64,000 nucleotides of DNA from Nevskiaceae bacterium (lineage in GTDB: Bacteria; Pseudomonadota; Gammaproteobacteria; Steroidobacterales; Steroidobacteraceae). The notes beneath the pieces were generated by a model. It made no database searches, was not told the origin of the DNA, and saw only the letters and a program-made list of their open reading frames with translations. How positions within the stretch are numbered: the stretch's first letter is position 1; each line of letters starts with the position of its first letter. Below are positions 38,995 to 47,853 of this stretch, piece after piece. The stretch is taken from the NCBI GenBank assembly GCA_024234075.1, contig JACKOV010000003.1, positions 248,001 to 312,000 on the forward strand, in the 5' to 3' direction. A program made the translations under genes and the position numbers.

Positions 38995-41324
38995 CGGCCG
39001 CCGCCGTTCGTCGGTGACGCCGCGGCAGCGACCGTGCGGGCGCTGACGGCTTCGCGTGCCAGCCCCGCGAATTCTTCGGCCTTCATGAAGCCGACCACGC
39101 GATAGTTGCTGCGTTCGACGCCGTCGGGCCCGTAGAACGCGATGGTCGGCGGGCCGAAGATGCCGAAGCGCTTCAGCAGCGCCTGGTCGGCCGCGTCGTT
39201 GGCGGTGACATCGGCCTGCAGCAGCACGGCGTCGCCGAGCGCGGCGATCACCGCGTCCGCAGTGAAGGTGTACTTCTCCATCTCCTTGCAGGAGACGCAC
39301 CAGTCGGCATAGAAATCGAGCATCACCGGCCGGCCGGCGGCGCGCGCCGCCGCCACCTCGCTGTCGAGCTCGTCGACGGTCTTCACGCGCCGGAACTCGA
39401 GGCCGTGATGCTCGCCGGCCATCATCGGCAGCGGCCGCAGTGGGTCGGTTCCGCCGAGCCCCGCACCGGCCACCAGCGCCAGGCTCCAGAGACCGAGCAG
39501 CACACCGGCGACGCGCAGAGCCAGCGTCACGGGTGTGCGGCCGCGTACTTCGGTCCATAGCAGCCAGGCACCGATCGCCGCGGGCACGGCCCACAACAAC
39601 AGCGCCCAGCGCTCCGGCACCACGCGCGCCAGCATCAAGGCGGCGACGCCGAGCATCAGTACGCCGAAGAACTTCTTGACCGTGTCCATCCAGGCGCCGG
39701 CCCGCGGCAGCAGCTTGCCGGCCGAGGTGCCGATCACCAGCAACGGTGCGCCCATGCCGAGCGACATCGCGAACAAGGCGCTGCCGCCGCGCGCCATGTC
39801 ACCGGTCTGACCGATCACGGCGAGGGCCGCGAACAGCGGTGGTGCGACGCAAGCCGTGACGATCAGCGCCGACAGCGCGCCCATGATGGCGGTGCCGCCG
39901 TAGGTGCCGGCGCGTTGCCGGTTGCTGACCTCGGTGAGGCGCGATTGCAGGGCCGAGGGCATCTGGATCGTGAACAGCCCGAACATCGACAATGCCAGCA
40001 CCACGAACAGCAGACCGAACAGCACGATGATCCAGGTCTGCTGGAACGCCGCCTGGATCTGCTGGCCGGCCGCGGCCGCGGCGATGCCGGCCAGGGTGTT
40101 GGTGAACGCCATGCCGAGCACGTAGGTCAGCGACAGCAGGAAGGCGCGACGTGTGGTCACGTTGCTGCCCTGCCCGGCGATGATGCCCGAGAGGATCGGC
40201 ACCATCGGCAGCACGCAGGGCGTCAAGGCCAGCAACAGGCCCAGGCCGAAGAAAGTCGCCAGCACCAGCGCGAGATTGCCGTCGCGGATCAGGATCGCGA
40301 GCCGGTCCTGCTCGGAGACGAAAGCGCCGGCCTGGTTGCCGGGCGCGCCGCCCGCCGTGGCCGTGGTGCCGACACCTGCCGGCAGCTCGACCACGAGCCG
40401 GCGTGTCTCGGGTGGATAGCACAGGCCGGCGTCGGCGCAGCCCTGGAAACCCACCGATAGCGGCAATTCGAGCGCGCTGGCGCCGTTGCGCGAGACCGGC
40501 AAGATGGCGACCAATGTGTCGTAGTAGACCTCCTGCTCGCCGAAGAACTCGTCGGTTTTCAGTTTGCCCTGGGGCAGCTGCGCCGTGCCGAGCTGCGCCA
40601 GCGCCGGATCGGTCGAGAACTGCAGTCGGTTGCGATACAGGTAGTACCCCGGCTCGATCTGCCATTCGACCCGCACACGGTCCGGCCCGTCCTGGAAGGC
40701 GGCCACCCGGAACGCCACGTCGGGCGGCAGGAAGTCCCCGCCGTCGGTCGGGATCGGCGCTGCCAGCGGATTGGCGGCGGCGCCGGCCGCCGCGGCCTCG
40801 CTGCGGCCGAGCAGGGCGGCGAGCGCGCCGCCTCCGCTCAGCGGCACCGCGGTGTTCCAGCGCGTGGGGGGGTAGCACAACCCGGCATCCGCACAGCCCT
40901 GCAGCTTCAACACCAGCGGCAGGCTCGCACCGGCTGCCGCGGCGTCGATCTCGACCGGTACCGCTACCGCGAACTCGCCGCGGTAGATCTCCTGGGTTCC
41001 GAAGTATTCGTCGGTGTGCGATTCGCCGGGTGGGTAGCGGGGTTCGCCGAGTTTCGCCCAGCCTGCGCCCGACTCGAATCCCAGCCGATTGCGGTAGAGG
41101 TAGTAGCCGTCGGCGACCGTCCAGCGCACCGTGACGACGCCGTCGCGCATTTCGGTGCTGTAGCGAAATGCCTGTTCCGGCGGGATGAAGTCCTCGGCCT
41201 GTGCGGGGACGGCCAGCGCCAGCAGCAACAGCATGGCGGCGAGCAGGAGGCCCGTCCGGCCGGCCGCGCCGCGCGGGGTGTTGCGGACGCCCACGGTGGT
41301 GATCGAGTGGCAGGTCGGCAGCAT
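38991..41324 (-). CDS. dsbD: Protein-disulfide reductase DsbD with duplicated alpha domain
   Basis: The product is 777 residues; the start at ATG 41324 has GAGGAG seven bases upstream and a long signal peptide. Canonical DsbD has one periplasmic alpha domain. Here two follow each other (about 45-175 and 190-325), each with YYLYRNRL and the cysteine pair GCADAGLCYPP. The eight-helix beta domain (about 350-590) includes GLGLLLALTPCVLPMVPIL. The C-terminal thioredoxin domain has DWCVSCKEMEKYTF. It moves electrons from cytosolic thioredoxin to periplasmic partners. The duplication could give two distinct output sites. Confidence 0.93.
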   Translation of the reverse strand: MLPTCHSITTVGVRNTPRGAAGRTGLLLAAMLLLLALAVPAQAEDFIPPEQAFRYSTEMRDGVVTVRWTVADGYYLYRNRLGFESGAGWAKLGEPRYPPGESHTDEYFGTQEIYRGEFAVAVPVEIDAAAAGASLPLVLKLQGCADAGLCYPPTRWNTAVPLSGGGALAALLGRSEAAAAGAAANPLAAPIPTDGGDFLPPDVAFRVAAFQDGPDRVRVEWQIEPGYYLYRNRLQFSTDPALAQLGTAQLPQGKLKTDEFFGEQEVYYDTLVAILPVSRNGASALELPLSVGFQGCADAGLCYPPETRRLVVELPAGVGTTATAGGAPGNQAGAFVSEQDRLAILIRDGNLALVLATFFGLGLLLALTPCVLPMVPILSGIIAGQGSNVTTRRAFLLSLTYVLGMAFTNTLAGIAAAAAGQQIQAAFQQTWIIVLFGLLFVVLALSMFGLFTIQMPSALQSRLTEVSNRQRAGTYGGTAIMGALSALIVTACVAPPLFAALAVIGQTGDMARGGSALFAMSLGMGAPLLVIGTSAGKLLPRAGAWMDTVKKFFGVLMLGVAALMLARVVPERWALLLWAVPAAIGAWLLWTEVRGRTPVTLALRVAGVLLGLWSLALVAGAGLGGTDPLRPLPMMAGEHHGLEFRRVKTVDELDSEVAAARAAGRPVMLDFYADWCVSCKEMEKYTFTADAVIAALGDAVLLQADVTANDAADQALLKRFGIFGPPTIAFYGPDGVERSNYRVVGFMKAEEFAGLAREAVSARTVAAAASPTNGGGR

Positions 41325-41552
41325 CGCTACTCCTCGGTCGAATGGCTCCGCCGATGCGCCCGGTGCAGGCTGGCGCCGGCCACTGCGGTTGTGGGGCCTG
41401 CCGTCACCGCCTCGCCGGGGCAGCCACACATAACAATAATATTGTTTGAATTCATGAGCTTGCAATCATTCGACTGCGCTTCTGCCCACAGCATACCCGG
41501 GCGGCGTGGGGAGCGTCACGCCGCATTAACCGGCCGGGGCGATGCGCCGGCC

Positions 41553-41580
41553 TTGAATTCCGGACTTTGCTCACTATGAT
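41553..41580 (+). promoter_or_regulatory. Sigma-70-type promoter of groESL
   Basis: TTGAAT (41553-41558) and TATGAT (41575-41580) are separated by 16 bp. The last base of the -10 is the first base of the CIRCE-like operator, so a bound repressor would block transcription initiation. The distance to the groES ATG is about 86 bp. Confidence 0.75.
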
Positions 41581-41606
41581 TAGCAGCCACGCGGGGGGAG
41601 TGCTAA
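41580..41606 (+). promoter_or_regulatory. CIRCE-like HrcA operator upstream of groES
   Basis: The CIRCE consensus is TTAGCACTC-N9-GAGTGCTAA. Here the left arm is TTAGCAGCC (41580-41588), the spacer is exactly 9 bases, and the right arm GAGTGCTAA (41598-41606) is perfect. The site lies just after the -10 element. It implies HrcA repression of groESL, with the left arm mismatched at its three inner positions. Confidence 0.85.
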
Positions 41607-41666
41607 TACTCCTGCCCGGTTCGAACCCCTATCGTCACAACCCAAGCTTCGAGAGGAGCCACATCT

Positions 41667-41957
41667 ATGAAGATTCGTCCGCTTCATGACCGAGTGATCG
41701 TGAAGCGCCTGGAAGAGGAACGTACCTCCCCAGGCGGCATCGTGATCCCCGACACCGCCGCCGAGAAGCCCGTCCAGGGCAAGGTGGTCGCGGTCGGCAA
41801 AGGCAAGATCCTCGAGGACGGCAGCGTCCGTGCGCTCGACGTCAAGGTCGGCGACAAGATCCTTTTCGGCAAGTATGGCGGAACGGAAGTGAAGGTCGAT
41901 GGCGAAGATCTCCTCGTGATGCGCGAGGAAGACGTCATGGCCATCATCGAAAAGTAA
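41667..41957 (+). CDS. groS: Co-chaperonin GroES
   Basis: This 96-residue protein begins [21 protein letters not shown] and has the mobile-loop region [15 protein letters not shown], full-length for the family. It forms the heptameric lid of GroEL. A GAGAGGAG ribosome-binding site precedes the ATG. It is followed after 38 bp by groEL under the same promoter and CIRCE-like site. Confidence 0.98.
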   Translation: MKIRPLHDRVIVKRLEEERTSPGGIVIPDTAAEKPVQGKVVAVGKGKILEDGSVRALDVKVGDKILFGKYGGTEVKVDGEDLLVMREEDVMAIIEK

Positions 41958-41992
41958 GGCCCGTCCGAAACCACTGCACTGCAAGGAACTGA

Positions 41993-43630
<1,638 letters not shown>

Positions 43631-43672
43631 GCCTCGCGCTTACCTGACCTGTCAGTCGTTCGAAACGAACAG

Positions 43673-43702
43673 GCCCCGGCGGGAAACTGCCGGGGCTTTT
43701 TC
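43673..43702 (+). terminator. Rho-independent terminator of groESL
   Basis: GCCCCGGC (43673-43680) pairs with GCCGGGGC (43689-43696) around an 8-base loop. TTTTTC follows directly. It lies 43 bp after the groEL stop. It marks the left edge of core genome before the accessory island. Confidence 0.93.
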
Positions 43703-43749
43703 TTTGAAGGGCTGGCCGCGGCCGCGTGGCGACCATCCGCGCGTGGAGA

Positions 43750-43992
43750 CTATACCCGCGCGATCGCCTGTTTCCACACCTCGGGATCGGAGTGCTTCGC
43801 CGCCGCTGCAAAGTCCCCGTCCATGGTGAGCAGGATGAGATCGTGGCGGATGCGCAGCTGCGCGATCAGGGCGCCGACCGTTCCCAGCTGGACGCCCGCG
43901 CGCCTGCAGCGATGGCGAAGGTCCGCCTCGTCCAGCATCAGTGGCCGGTAAATCAGAGCGTCCTTGGGCGACGATTCGCGGCGCCTACTCAT
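43750..43992 (-). pseudogene. Truncated PIN-domain (VapC-type) toxin
   Basis: Only the C-terminal part of a PIN domain is recognisable: LRHRCRRAGVQLGTVGALIAQLRIRHDLILLTMDGDFAAAAKH. This matches the VapC segment that holds the third and fourth acidic residues. The first about 60 residues, including the catalytic N-terminal Asp, are missing and replaced by unrelated sequence. No VapB antitoxin gene is nearby. An 80-residue product from ATG 43992 could still be made, but it should be inactive. It lies at the edge of the IS/integron region and was probably cut during rearrangement. Confidence 0.7.
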
Positions 43993-44026
43993 GGATGCCA
44001 TAGCGTTGACGCACCCACCTAACAGG

Positions 44027-44064
44027 GTGATGCAAAACGCCCGATCTTGGGCGTTTTGCATCAC
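44027..44064. repeat. Perfect 16-bp inverted repeat abutting the IS element
   Basis: GTGATGCAAAACGCCC (44027-44042) is followed by a 6-base loop and its exact reverse complement GGGCGTTTTGCATCAC (44049-44064). The right arm ends at the base before the left end of the IS3 element (44065). It could be a REP-like target, a terminator for the region, or a remnant of another element. Confidence 0.8.
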
Positions 44065-44118
44065 TGGAGTTGACCCGGTTTCGTGGACACCTCACCGTTG
44101 GAGATGGAGGAGTTCACG

Positions 44119-44430
44119 ATGGCAGACAAGACGGTTCGGTACGCCCCGGATTTCAAGCGGCAGATGGTGGGCCTAGTGCAGGCCGGGCGTAGCCCGGCCT
44201 CGCTGTCGAAGGAGTTTGGCCCTTCGGCCTGGACGATTGCGCTGTGGGTCAAGCAGTCCGCACGTGATGTTGGCAAGGGCGATGGTGGCTTGACCAGCGC
44301 CGAGCGCGAGGAGCTGACGCGGCTTCGGCGCGAGAACAAGCGACTGAAGGAGGAGCGCGAGATCCTCTCAAAAGCCGCGGCCTGGTTCGCCACGGAGAGC
44401 GGTCCCTCGAAGCGCTCTTCGGGTTCGTGA
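44119..44430 (+). CDS. IS3-family transposase OrfA
   Basis: This 103-residue helix-turn-helix protein (RYAPDFKRQMVGLVQAGRSPASLSKEFGPSAWTIALWVKQ) has a leucine-zipper tail (EELTRLRRENKRLKEEREILSKAAAWFA). It binds the IS ends. The ATG follows GGAGGAG. The zipper and the stop region overlap the beginning of OrfB, which lies in the -1 frame; its GTG at 44427 overlaps the OrfA TGA. Confidence 0.92.
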   Translation: MADKTVRYAPDFKRQMVGLVQAGRSPASLSKEFGPSAWTIALWVKQSARDVGKGDGGLTSAEREELTRLRRENKRLKEEREILSKAAAWFATESGPSKRSSGS

Positions 44431-45346
44431 AGGTGAACCAGGCCACCCACTCGGTGGGGATGATGTGCCGACTGCTGAACGTGTCGAGGAGTGGCTTTTC
44501 GCCTGGGTGGATCGGCCGATGTGTGAACGCCGACGCATGGATCTGATGCTCAGCTGCCAGATCGCCGCCATCCACCGTCGTTCGCGCGAAGCGTATGGAT
44601 CGCCGAGCATCCACGCGGAGCTGGCCGACGATCACCAGATCCGCGTGGGTCGCAAGCGCGTGGCTCGATTGATGCGCCAGGCGGGTCTGCGGGGTGCCAC
44701 GCTGCGCAAGTACGTGGTGACCACGCAGAGCGATCCTGATGCAGCAAAACCCATCGATCTGGTGGAGCGGCGCTTCTATGCCGACGCCCCGGATCGGCTG
44801 TGGGTGGCGGATATGACTTACATCCCGACCTGGTCGGGTTGGCTGTATCTGGCGATGGTGCTGGATGTGTACTCGCGCAAGATCGTCGGCTGGGCGATGG
44901 ACACGAACATGCGCACCGAGCTGATCCTGGACGCTCTGCAGATGGCGGTGACCCAGCGCCAGCCCAAGAGCGTTATCCACCACTCGGATCGCGGCAGCCA
45001 GTACACCAGCACCGCCTTCGGCAAGCGCTGTCAGGAAGCCGGCATCATGCCGTCGATGGGTTCGGTGGGCGACGCCTACGACAACGCGATGGCCGAGAGC
45101 TTCTTCGCCACGCTCGAGCGCGAGGTGCTCAACCGCAGAAGGTTCAAGAGCCAGGCCGAAGCACGCATGGCTATCTTTGAGTGGATCGAGGGTTGGTACA
45201 ACCCGCATCGCCGTCACTCCGGGCTGGGTTACCGTTCACCTGTCAATTTCGAGCGGGCGCATCATCAAGCCAGAGCAAGAATGACAGAGCTTCTGCCGCC
45301 TTCTGCGGCAGACTCACTGTCGGGTAAGATCAACAAGGCAGCATGA
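44427..45346 (+). pseudogene. IS3-family transposase OrfB, frameshifted near 44500
   Basis: The N-terminal part FVKVNQATHSVGMMCRLLNVSRSGFS is in the frame that starts at GTG 44427. From about 44501 the conserved sequence (AWVDRPMCERRRMDLM...) continues in the next frame. A single missing base in the TCG-CC-TGG context explains it. The catalytic DDE core is intact in the second frame: ADMTYI, HSDRGSQYTS, and NAMAESFFATLERE. Translation could restart at GTG 44465 to give 293 residues, but this would lose part of the N-terminal HTH region. Corrected length would be about 306, normal for the family. Confidence 0.82.
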
Positions 45347-45416
45347 AAACAAGATCACAGGACTAAGACACTAACCTGTCCACGGAAACGGGGCAGCTCC
45401 AGTGACCGATAATGTG

Positions 45417-45463
45417 CCAGAACAATACGTCGGCAGCCGGCGCGCTCAGCTCAAACGTTATGC
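45417..45463 (+). other. attC-like site (remnant) at the left end of the cassette array
   Basis: This 47-bp segment aligns with the next attC: AACAAT.CG, then AGCCG.CG, then AGCTCAAACGTTATGC. Its right core GTTATGC (45457-45463) fits the simple-site pattern. The left core (CCAGAAC) and stem are degenerate. Only 15 bp separate it from the IS3 right end, so its own cassette was lost or disrupted by the IS. Confidence 0.65.
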
Positions 45464-45546
45464 CCTCATGAAGATATGCCTATGAAAGCCGATCATTTGA
45501 TCCTCTCAAAACGACAAATCATCAAAACAAGTTGACGGGTATCAAA

Positions 45547-45978
45547 ATGAATCTTCTTCCAATCAATTCCGAACTAGCATCCACTCAACAAGTTAAGAAC
45601 TCCGAGCTTCTGACGGGTGTGTGCTCCTCAGTTTTGGCCATGTATCCAAAGAACGGGGCAGTCCTGCCTTGGGTTGGCTACCTTGCAGAGGACAACGGCA
45701 CGCTGGTTGGTACATGTGCTTTCAAAACACCGCCATCTTCCGGCAGCGTAGAAATCGCCTATTTCACATTCCCTGAGTACGAGGGGCGTGGTATTGCAAC
45801 TCTCATGGCCAAGAAACTTGTTTCCCTCGCGCTTGAAAACGGTGCTTTGCAGGTAACTGCTCAAACTCTCCCTGAGCCAAATTCTTCTACGCACATTCTG
45901 GAGAAGCTTGGGTTTAGGCTGACGGGTTCAGTCATTCACCCAGAGGATGGAGAAGTTTGGGAATGGCAGTTAAAGTGA
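45547..45978 (+). CDS. Cassette 1: GNAT-family N-acetyltransferase
   Basis: This 143-residue acetyltransferase has the acetyl-CoA-binding stretch FPEYEGRGIATLMAKKLVSLAL (R/Q-x-x-G-x-G/A pattern) and the terminal ILEKLGFRLTGSV motif. The substrate is unknown. I use ATG 45547; a TTG at 45532 is possible. Its GC content is visibly lower than that of the flanking core genes, as is common for captured cassettes. The cassette runs from the core at 45457 to the core at 46038. Its start GTTATGC is the reverse complement of GCATAAC, which opens its attC. Confidence 0.88.
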   Translation: MNLLPINSELASTQQVKNSELLTGVCSSVLAMYPKNGAVLPWVGYLAEDNGTLVGTCAFKTPPSSGSVEIAYFTFPEYEGRGIATLMAKKLVSLALENGALQVTAQTLPEPNSSTHILEKLGFRLTGSVIHPEDGEVWEWQLK

Positions 45979-45980
45979 GG

Positions 45981-46044
45981 GCATAACAATTCGATCCAGC
46001 CGACGCCGCCCTGCGGGCGGCGCGGCTGATTTCAAACGTTGGGC
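45981..46044 (+). other. attC site of cassette 1 (64 bp)
   Basis: The left core GCATAAC (45981-45987) is the exact complement of the cassette's opening GTTATGC. The right core is GTTGGGC (46038-46044). Between them lies an imperfect palindrome CAATTCGATCCAGCCGACGCCGCC / GGCGGCGCGGCTGATTTCAAACG (each half near 20 bases). This is the classic short attC structure. Confidence 0.92.
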
Positions 46045-46086
46045 GGCATCGACACGTAGTGCAGTACCATCCGGAGGGCTTTGATC

Positions 46087-46632
46087 ATGCGTAGTCGCCT
46101 GGTCCTGTATCTGCTACTAACGTCCAGTGCTCTTTCCGCTAATGCCGGTGCCATTTCGGATGCGTTTGCGGCAGGGGTGCGGGGCGTCCCTTGGAGCCCA
46201 GGTTGTGCCCCGGACAAGGTCATTCCGGGTGGAAAGTGGGAGAAGGCCGGAATTGTCAGGCGCTACCGTGTAAGTGATGGCAAGTCGATGCTGGAAGTTT
46301 CTCGGTCCCGCAACGACTACCTCGACTTCGCGTGCACTTCCGACGAATTCAGCCTGTCCGGCATTACCATCTCCTTTCCCGGCGACGGCGACACATTCGC
46401 AAAGCTGGTTCAGTCGCTCTCCGAGTCCTTTGGGCCCTTTGTTCCCCCTGGCGCTGACGGTGCTGTCACTGAAGCCGGCTTCATGACCATAGGTTCATTC
46501 CGCTGGCCCGTGGATGGAGGCTTTGATCTGCGTCTAATTCGTTCGACCGTTGGATTCTCGTCCAAGACAGTGGTTTCAGTGGCGCGACGAGTTCCCATTG
46601 AAAGGTCACGATCGGACCGCGGCCTCGAATAG
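46087..46632 (+). CDS. Cassette 2: secreted protein, unknown
   Basis: This 181-residue protein has a clear signal peptide (RLVLYLLLTSSALSANAGA). I recognise no family. The mature region has FAAGVRGVPWSPGCAPDK near its start and GITISFPGDGDTFAKLVQSLSESFG in the middle. It has two cysteines. The ATG lies nine bases after GGAGG (46073-46077). It fills the cassette between the cores at 46038 and 46794. The start core GTTGGGC matches the GCCCAAC that opens the following attC. Confidence 0.75.
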   Translation: MRSRLVLYLLLTSSALSANAGAISDAFAAGVRGVPWSPGCAPDKVIPGGKWEKAGIVRRYRVSDGKSMLEVSRSRNDYLDFACTSDEFSLSGITISFPGDGDTFAKLVQSLSESFGPFVPPGADGAVTEAGFMTIGSFRWPVDGGFDLRLIRSTVGFSSKTVVSVARRVPIERSRSDRGLE

Positions 46633-46665
46633 GAACTGAACAACCAGCGTAGTGCCAAAGATGCC

Positions 46666-46800
46666 GCCCAACAAACACATGCAGCGCGCCGTGATGCATA
46701 AAGTGCTCGGCCGCGGGCGATCCGGCCTCGTGCTGTCCCAAGTCCCTCTCGCCCACGTGCTGACGCGCCGGCGTGCGGGCGCTGATGTGAACCGTTAGAC
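46666..46800 (+). other. attC site of cassette 2 (135 bp, long type)
   Basis: The left core GCCCAAC (46666-46672) complements the cassette's opening GTTGGGC. The right core is GTTAGAC (46794-46800). The interior is GC-rich with partly complementary arms (ACATGCAGCGCGCC versus GGCGCTGATGT). At 135 bp it is in the long size class like Vibrio repeats, unlike the 64-bp site before it. No gene is seen inside. Confidence 0.85.
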
Positions 46801-46814
46801 CGTAGGGATACGTC

Positions 46815-47249
46815 GTGCAGAGATCGATCATTCAGATCTACGCCGCAGCTGTGTGCTTTGTTGCAGCCATTTGCATGAGCATAGCGGCGGGTATCGCGCT
46901 GTACTCTCTCGTGCAACTGTCGGCGCCTCAGCTGACGTCGAGGGCATACCAAAACGACATTCCGCCGGTGCCGATCTATGGCGGAACGTATCAGGTGAAT
47001 CCAGCGTTGGTCGGTGCAGTCGGTGGGGTCGCAATACCAACGCCCCCGCCGCCCCCTTCGCCAGCGCAGCTGCGAGAAGCCCGAGAGCGCGCCAGACAGT
47101 GGGCGATTGAGAGCGAGCGCACTTCCGGGGTTCAAGGCGTGATTCTCTGGGGCATTGTATTTTGCGTGAGCGGAGTTCTGTGGGCGCTGCACTGGCGGAT
47201 ACTGCGGCGAGAGCGGGCCGGTCTAACGTGCGGTTCGAGCGGACCGTGA
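46815..47249 (+). CDS. Cassette 3: small membrane protein, unknown
   Basis: This 144-residue protein starts with GTG; AGGGA lies about eight bases before it. It has two predicted membrane helices (IYAAAVCFVAAICMSIAAGIALYSLV near residues 8-33 and VILWGIVFCVSGVLWALHW near 110-128), separated by a Pro-rich loop (AIPTPPPPPSPAQ) and a charged helix (LREARERARQWAIESER). No family is recognised. The reading frame runs 29 bp into its own attC. It sits in the cassette from 46794 to 47337. Confidence 0.65.
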   Translation: MQRSIIQIYAAAVCFVAAICMSIAAGIALYSLVQLSAPQLTSRAYQNDIPPVPIYGGTYQVNPALVGAVGGVAIPTPPPPPSPAQLREARERARQWAIESERTSGVQGVILWGIVFCVSGVLWALHWRILRRERAGLTCGSSGP

Positions 47250-47343
47250 AGCGTTGCGGCGGCACGCGCTCGGCACGGACCCTTTTCTGGCCGAGCGCGC
47301 GCCGACTGGCGCCACAGCCGGCCGCTCAACCGCGGCGTTAGAC
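47221..47343 (+). other. attC site of cassette 3 (123 bp, long type)
   Basis: The left core GTCTAAC (47221-47227) exactly complements the cassette's opening GTTAGAC at 46794. The right core is GTTAGAC (47337-47343). Internal arms GTGCGGTTCGAGCGG / CCGCTCAACCGCGGC and GCGCTCGGC / GCCGAGCGC are partly complementary. The last codons of the cassette-3 gene lie inside. Confidence 0.88.
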
Positions 47344-47364
47344 CGCACGTCCCCCATCAGCGCA

Positions 47365-47841
47365 ATGCCCATCCCCGCAAACCTTCAGCGCTTCTGGGGC
47401 GCATTCGCTTCTGCGAGCGGTGAGCCGGACGATTCCCGCTTCCTCGAAGCGTTTGCCTTCGGCGACAGCGAGAGCCTTGCCAACGAGCTCGCAGAGTTGG
47501 TACTGCAAGGGGTCAAGCGCGCAACCGCCGCTTCCCTTTGGGCCTTGCGGGCTGAAGGCAGGCAGCCGGCCAAGCCCGGCGACCTCAGCATCGTCACCAA
47601 CTGGGCTGGTCAGCCGTTGTGCATCATCGAAACGGAAGCCGTTGAGACCGTGCCCTTCAGTGAGGTCACCGCTGAGTTTGCGGCAACAGAGGGCGAAGGT
47701 GATTCGTCGCTGTCCTTCTGGCGTGCAGCGCACACGGAGTACTTCACCCGCGAGTGTAGTCGTATCGGGCGGGTATTCGAGCAGACAATGCCCGTTGTCT
47801 GTGAGCGCTTCCGAGTTGTGTACCAGCCAAGTGCGGTCTAA
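47365..47841 (+). CDS. Cassette 4: ASCH-domain protein
   Basis: This 158-residue protein is typical of the ASCH superfamily (an RNA-binding PUA-like fold). Motifs are LVLQGVKRATAASLW (G-x-K-x-x-T), KPGDLSIVTNWAGQPLCIIE, VTAEFAATEGEGDSSLSFWRAAHTEYF and the final VVCERFRVVY. Related E. coli YqfB hydrolyses N4-acetylcytidine, but that activity is not assigned here. ATG 47365 gives the full domain. The stop codon TAA lies inside the GTCTAAC core at 47836. Confidence 0.9.
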   Translation: MPIPANLQRFWGAFASASGEPDDSRFLEAFAFGDSESLANELAELVLQGVKRATAASLWALRAEGRQPAKPGDLSIVTNWAGQPLCIIETEAVETVPFSEVTAEFAATEGEGDSSLSFWRAAHTEYFTRECSRIGRVFEQTMPVVCERFRVVYQPSAV

Positions 47842-47853
47842 CCCCAACGGCAC
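47836..47853 (+). other. Truncated attC of cassette 4
   Basis: GTCTAAC (47836-47842) is the exact complement of GTTAGAC at 47337 and so opens cassette 4's attC. After about ten further bases the sequence becomes the end of an IS4-like transposase gene. No right core (GTTRRRY) is found nearby. The IS insertion has cut this site. Confidence 0.75.

Larger units (their letters stand above)
44065..45401 (+). mobile_element. IS3-family insertion sequence
   Basis: This element of about 1.34 kb is bounded by imperfect inverted repeats. The left end TGGAGTTGACCC.. (44065-44092) matches the right end read inverted (TGGAGCTGCCCC.., 45374-45401) at 22 of 28 positions. It encodes OrfA and a DDE OrfB in the IS3 arrangement. 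The three or four bases outside the two ends are not direct repeats (CAC left, GTG right), so no target-site duplication is visible. OrfB is frameshifted, so the copy is probably not autonomous. Confidence 0.88.

Noticed and set aside
44058..45408. Possible target-site duplication around the IS3 element (CAC / GTG)
   Set aside because: The flanking triplets are inverted, not direct, copies; shifting the ends outward gives no direct repeat either.
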